Shown here one piece after another: positions 7,255-10,114 of a stretch of 10,114 nucleotides of DNA. The notes under the pieces are model-generated. The model was not told the DNA's origin, made no database searches, and was given only the letters and a program-made list of their open reading frames with translations. The position numbers and the translations under genes are program-made. Origin of the DNA: Candidatus Poseidoniales archaeon (GTDB lineage: Archaea > Thermoplasmatota > Poseidoniia > Poseidoniales > Poseidoniaceae); NCBI GenBank assembly GCA_003602665.1, contig QQSG01000054.1, positions 1-10,114 of the forward strand. Reading direction: 5' to 3'. The stretch's first letter is position 1. Each line of letters starts with the position of its first letter.

Positions 7255-7581
7255 ATGTCACAAGGCATGCATCTGTCAAACACCGAAACCGTACCTGGAA
7301 AACTCATTACTGGTTCCTTTGGACTTGTCCAAGGATCAACTGTACGTGCAAAGAACGTCTTCAAGGACATCGGAGCAGGGTTCAAAAACATGGTCGGTGG
7401 AGAATTGAAAGCCTACACTGAACTCTTGCAAGAAGCTCGTAATGAAGCACTACAACGCATGATGATGGATGCCCAAAGCCGTGGTGCTAATGCAATTGTC
7501 AACGTACGTTTTGCTACATCTGCAGTCGCTGGTGGCGCTGCTGAACTTTTCGCATACGGAACTGCAGTAACTGTCGAGTGA
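7255..7581 (+). CDS. YbjQ/UPF0145-family protein, soluble
   Basis: Small cytoplasmic protein of the YbjQ (UPF0145, formerly DUF74) family, whose biochemical role is not established; solved members, as I recall, form ring-like pentamers. The whole 108-residue chain fits the family: an N-terminal strand with T-x-x-x-P-G ending G-S-F-G-L-V-Q-G (about 11-27), A-K-N-V-F-K-D-I-G-A-G (32-42), V-G-G-E-L-K-A-Y (47-54), a long helix (55-76), A-N-A-I-V-N-V-R-F (78-86) and the closing Y-G-T-A-V (101-105). There is no signal peptide or membrane helix. A second start at Met5 (7267) is possible, but AAGGT spacing favours 7255. It is followed after 10 bases by a membrane-anchored paralogue, so the two are probably one transcript. 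Confidence 0.88.
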   Translation: MSQGMHLSNTETVPGKLITGSFGLVQGSTVRAKNVFKDIGAGFKNMVGGELKAYTELLQEARNEALQRMMMDAQSRGANAIVNVRFATSAVAGGAAELFAYGTAVTVE

Positions 7582-7588
7582 GGCGATC
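7580..7588 (+). promoter_or_regulatory. Ribosome binding site supporting a TTG start
   Basis: GAGGCGATC differs at one base from the ideal archaeal GAGGTGATC and lies three bases before TTG at 7592. It overlaps the stop of the preceding YbjQ gene, as in tightly coupled operons. It is the main reason for accepting the non-ATG start. Confidence 0.5.
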
Positions 7589-7591
7589 CTC

Positions 7592-8098
7592 TTGGATAAT
7601 GCAACACTGTACACCTTGATTTGCAACCTTTTCTTCCCAGTATTAGGTTTGCTCATTTGGGGTGGTTCATGGCTGTTTGGTAATCTCCACCAAAACAAAC
7701 TTCTGCTTAAACTCGATACTGAAGAAAAGGCTTTGGCAGGGACTGTAAACCCTGTTTCAAATCTTTCAAATCCAAGTCAAGCACGTCAGATCGATTCATC
7801 CTCGCTGGTCATGGAGAGCATCTCTGTGGGTCCTTCATGGTGGCAAATGCTGATGGGCTCAATTAAGGGTCTCTTCGGCGGTAAAATCCATTCATATGAC
7901 AAAATGTTGACCTATGGGCGTCGTGTTGTTATTCATCGATTAAGGATGCAGGCTATCCAATCAGGCTTTGATGAGGTCATCAATCTCCGTGTGGAAACCT
8001 CTATGATTTCTAAGAAATCAAAGAACGATGACAAGACCGCTGCATACGAATTCACTGCTTATGGTACTGCCATTCGGTATTCTGCCTCTCAAGATTAA
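7592..8098 (+). CDS. Membrane-anchored YbjQ/UPF0145-like protein
   Basis: Divergent paralogue of the gene just upstream, with a membrane anchor added. Residues about 7-30 form one hydrophobic helix, followed by a polar linker (about 33-70). The YbjQ-like domain occupies about 74-164: S-W-W-Q-M-L-M-G-S-I-K-G-L-F-G-G-K-I-H-S-Y (82-102) lines up with the paralogue's N-V-F-K-D-I-G-A-G-F-K-N-M-V-G-G-E-L-K-A-Y, and F-D-E-V-I-N-L-R-V-E-T and the closing Y-G-T-A-I also align. The N-terminal strand region is shorter than in the paralogue. The TTG start is chosen because it has a near-perfect ribosome site and gives the membrane helix; the next in-frame ATG (Met74) would remove it. The molecular function is unknown. 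Coupling suggests the soluble and anchored forms may work together, perhaps as a mixed oligomer at the membrane (inference). Confidence 0.78.
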   Translation: MDNATLYTLICNLFFPVLGLLIWGGSWLFGNLHQNKLLLKLDTEEKALAGTVNPVSNLSNPSQARQIDSSSLVMESISVGPSWWQMLMGSIKGLFGGKIHSYDKMLTYGRRVVIHRLRMQAIQSGFDEVINLRVETSMISKKSKNDDKTAAYEFTAYGTAIRYSASQD

Positions 8099-8116
8099 GT
8101 AGTTTGAGCATCACCC

Positions 8117-8134
8117 GGTGTTCTGGGGAACACC
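8117..8134. repeat. Perfect 7-bp hairpin directly before the CD36-like start codon
   Basis: GGTGTTC, loop TGGG, GAACACC, ending one base before the ATG at 8136. The only plausible ribosome-binding sequence, GGGGA (8125-8129), lies in the loop and the right arm. The structure could therefore hold back translation, or as DNA act as a repressor palindrome. No regulator is identified. Confidence 0.55.
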
Positions 8135-8135
8135 T

Positions 8136-10114
8136 ATGGCAAATGAAAAACTAATAGCCGGAGCGATAATGATCATACTGAATATTGCTGTCCTGGCACC
8201 GATAGCAACAGGCATGGTAGAAGACGCAGTGGAAGACAATTTTGAGACATATCCATATGACTCAGCTTGTGAAGACAGCGACTGTACCACTGCAGAAGAA
8301 GACTGGGCAACATCCACTTCAGAACGAACATACTATGCATGGAATCTAACCAATGCAGATGAAGTTATGGCTGGAGGAGAACCCGTTTACGAAAAGGTTG
8401 GTCCTTTCCTCTATGATATTACAACAACTCGTAATATTCTCGACTTCAACGAATCCGCAGGTACATTGACGTATGATGAATCAAAGGTCTTTGAGTGCTC
8501 TGCAGATACATTGAACCCTTGTGATATGCCTATCACTCAACTCAACATTCCTTTCCAACCTCAAGTCGTTGGAGCTACAGGAACTGCAATCAATGGAATC
8601 ATGGACCTAACAAAGGCTGGATTCGCTGCTGGTGCAATCGGTAACGAGATGGAATCTTTCTCTGCTGGTAAAGCAACAGCTGATGGACTTGCGACCTCAT
8701 ACGGTGGTATTCAGATGGGAGCATTGGGTGCACCAATGGATGCAGCCAACTCCTCTGCAATTATTGGTAACGGATATTTCTCTAATGCAGACCCAGAGGC
8801 ACCAGGTTTCAATGAATGGTTTGCAGCTACAAACCAAAGTGGTATGGGTACTTCAGTCGATTACTTGGCTACTGGAGCGCCATCTGCTTCCTTCACTGAT
8901 CTATCCTACGCTTTTGATTCGGCTATGATGCCAACAGGTGAAGACGCTTCCCTAACCAGTATGCAAGGAGTTCTCCTTCTCGCTGGGCACTGTGCTGCTT
9001 TCCCTACAGCAACCTACGGTGAGATAATGGCTGACGCAGCAAATGGCTTTGCAAACGTCGGTACTATGCAACGCGCAAGTATCTGGCAATTTACTGCAAT
9101 GGCTGATGCAACAACACCTGATTTCAACACCACAATCTCTCGAGATTATGCAATGTGTTACGGAATTGGAGGAACATTCTCAATGACGCACGGTGGCGCT
9201 GATGATGATTGGTTCCAAGATCCTCTTGCAGTCAATGCTTCAACACGTATGATGAACTATCTGGGTGTGGATATTGACAACACTGTTGCTATGGGTCTTC
9301 TCTTTGGAGGACAAGGAACTGATATGCCAACAGGTCTTCTTGCAACCAATCTTGAAGGTACATCCTTCGGTATTGCTGCATTCGCCGGAATGGATGCTGC
9401 TACTGCAATGACAACCTATGGCCTTGATGCAACACAATATGCTGCGGTTGGAGCATGGGTTGGCGGATGGCTAACAAGCGTTAGTTCTCTTCCAATGATT
9501 CTCCTTGGAGGAACTGGTACTATGACTGCTGAACAATTCGTTAACGTCTCCTTTGGAGCAGCAGATCCAGTCAACGGTGGATATCTCGATAACAGCATCA
9601 ACCTTGGTGGTGCTTGGGGATCAGCTCTCATTCCAGCATCAGAAGGCGCTCCTTCAATCGATCTTGCAGAAGCAGTATCTGGAAACATTCTCTACGGACC
9701 TCTTGGACTAACTACAACAAACGGTGCTACGATTTTCCTGTTTGGTGAACTCACAGGTAAGACGCCTCCAATTGATTTTGCTACAATGGGACCAGGTGCT
9801 CCAATGGAATGGAACGCTGCAACAATTCAAGCACTGTATGGTGTTGATGCGAATGCAGCAAATGCTCTTCGAACACTCATGATGAGTGTTATCTACGGTG
9901 ATTTCGTTCCTGGATTCCTTATTGACTCCTTTGGAAGCAGTGGTCAATACATGACCATGCCTCTCGAAAATTGGCTCTATGGATGGAGAGACCCAGTCAG
10001 TGCTTTCGTTGCTGGTGACGTAACAGACCCTTCATTGGGATGGTCCAAACTTGAAACAAATCAAACCTACTTTGGATCTGGTGGAATCTCCACAGGACCT
10101 GCTTCAGTCTACGT
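8136..10114 (+). CDS. CD36/SR-BI/LIMP-2-like membrane protein with large insertion (3' partial)
   Basis: Open to the right edge: 659 residues and no stop. The chain starts with a membrane helix (about 5-27). An acidic segment with C45 and C50 follows, then a stretch very like the start of the CD36 ectodomain: Y-Y-A-W-N-L-T-N-A-D-E-V (66-77), G-G-E-P-V-Y-E-K-V-G-P-F-L-Y (80-93), then a strand-rich region to about 144. Near the end, L-E-N-W-L-Y-G-W-R-D-P (610-620) matches the family's L-W-G-Y-x-D-P, followed by T-Y-F-G-S-G (644-649) and a likely further strand. CD36 proteins have a second membrane helix at the C-terminus, which would lie outside the window. Residues about 145-605 are an insertion absent from animal CD36. 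Six Cys and about eight N-x-S/T sites suit an extracellular domain. In animals the family binds fatty acids, sterols and lipoproteins; the role here is inferred at most. ATG 8136 is chosen over GTG 8118, which would put non-hydrophobic residues before the helix. It lies 37 bases after the second YbjQ gene and may be in the same operon. Confidence 0.75.
   Translation, partial: MANEKLIAGAIMIILNIAVLAPIATGMVEDAVEDNFETYPYDSACEDSDCTTAEEDWATSTSERTYYAWNLTNADEVMAGGEPVYEKVGPFLYDITTTRNILDFNESAGTLTYDESKVFECSADTLNPCDMPITQLNIPFQPQVVGATGTAINGIMDLTKAGFAAGAIGNEMESFSAGKATADGLATSYGGIQMGALGAPMDAANSSAIIGNGYFSNADPEAPGFNEWFAATNQSGMGTSVDYLATGAPSASFTDLSYAFDSAMMPTGEDASLTSMQGVLLLAGHCAAFPTATYGEIMADAANGFANVGTMQRASIWQFTAMADATTPDFNTTISRDYAMCYGIGGTFSMTHGGADDDWFQDPLAVNASTRMMNYLGVDIDNTVAMGLLFGGQGTDMPTGLLATNLEGTSFGIAAFAGMDAATAMTTYGLDATQYAAVGAWVGGWLTSVSSLPMILLGGTGTMTAEQFVNVSFGAADPVNGGYLDNSINLGGAWGSALIPASEGAPSIDLAEAVSGNILYGPLGLTTTNGATIFLFGELTGKTPPIDFATMGPGAPMEWNAATIQALYGVDANAANALRTLMMSVIYGDFVPGFLIDSFGSSGQYMTMPLENWLYGWRDPVSAFVAGDVTDPSLGWSKLETNQTYFGSGGISTGPASVY

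Noticed and set aside
8118..8120. GTG at 8118 as an alternative start of the CD36-like gene
   Set aside because: It lies inside the hairpin, has no ribosome site, and would only add six residues before a good membrane-anchor start at the ATG.
1..10114. tRNA, rRNA, insertion sequence, toxin-antitoxin or defence genes
   Set aside because: Gaps are short (the longest is 152 bases), none shows a cloverleaf or terminal inverted repeats, and every coding frame is otherwise accounted for.

Overview
The window looks like a piece of a marine planktonic archaeon, most probably Marine Group II (Poseidoniia/Thalassoarchaea) in the Euryarchaeota. That call rests on an archaeal/eukaryotic-type PheS with an N-terminal winged-helix region, large surface proteins made of calcium-binding thrombospondin type 3 repeats, an Asp-box lipoprotein, moderate GC content, a good archaeal TATA box in front of one gene, and Shine-Dalgarno sites resembling GGAGGTGATC. 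The lineage is an inference; no rRNA is present.

Layout. At the left edge is the 3' part of a membrane-anchored surface protein built from Asp-rich 22-residue repeats (3-1427). Next is a secreted lipoprotein with five Asp boxes, a likely beta-propeller (1504-3060). Its stop codon overlaps that of a convergent minus-strand acyl-CoA delta-9-type fatty acid desaturase (3057-4226). A 152-base divergent promoter region separates the desaturase from an MscS-type mechanosensitive channel (4379-5665), followed on the same strand by pheS (5722-7209). Two small YbjQ/UPF0145-family genes then sit in tandem, one soluble (7255-7581) and one with an N-terminal membrane helix (7592-8098). The last gene (8136 to beyond the right edge) is incomplete: 659 residues are visible with no stop.

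The most striking gene is the last one. It has an N-terminal membrane anchor, a CD36/SR-BI/LIMP-2-like first ectodomain segment (an N-x-T-N-x-x-E-V motif followed by V-G-P-F-x-Y) and, some 520 residues later, the family's W-x-Y-G-[YW]-x-D-P-like motif. Between them lies an insertion of about 460 residues that is rich in Gly, Ala and Met and carries a repeated [ND]-A-[AS]-T ... Y-G-[VL]-D motif. CD36 proteins are best known as eukaryotic lipid and lipoprotein receptors. A version in an archaeon, about 4 kb from a eukaryote-like acyl-CoA desaturase, suggests handling of acyl lipids taken from the environment, but that link is inference.

Smaller points: a perfect 7-bp hairpin ends one base before the CD36-like start codon; a perfect 8-bp hairpin contains the MscS stop codon; and paired cysteines in the calcium-binding repeats replace a hydrophobic/Trp pair in step. 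No tRNA, rRNA, insertion sequence, CRISPR array or defence system was seen, and no gene-free stretch exceeds 300 bases.
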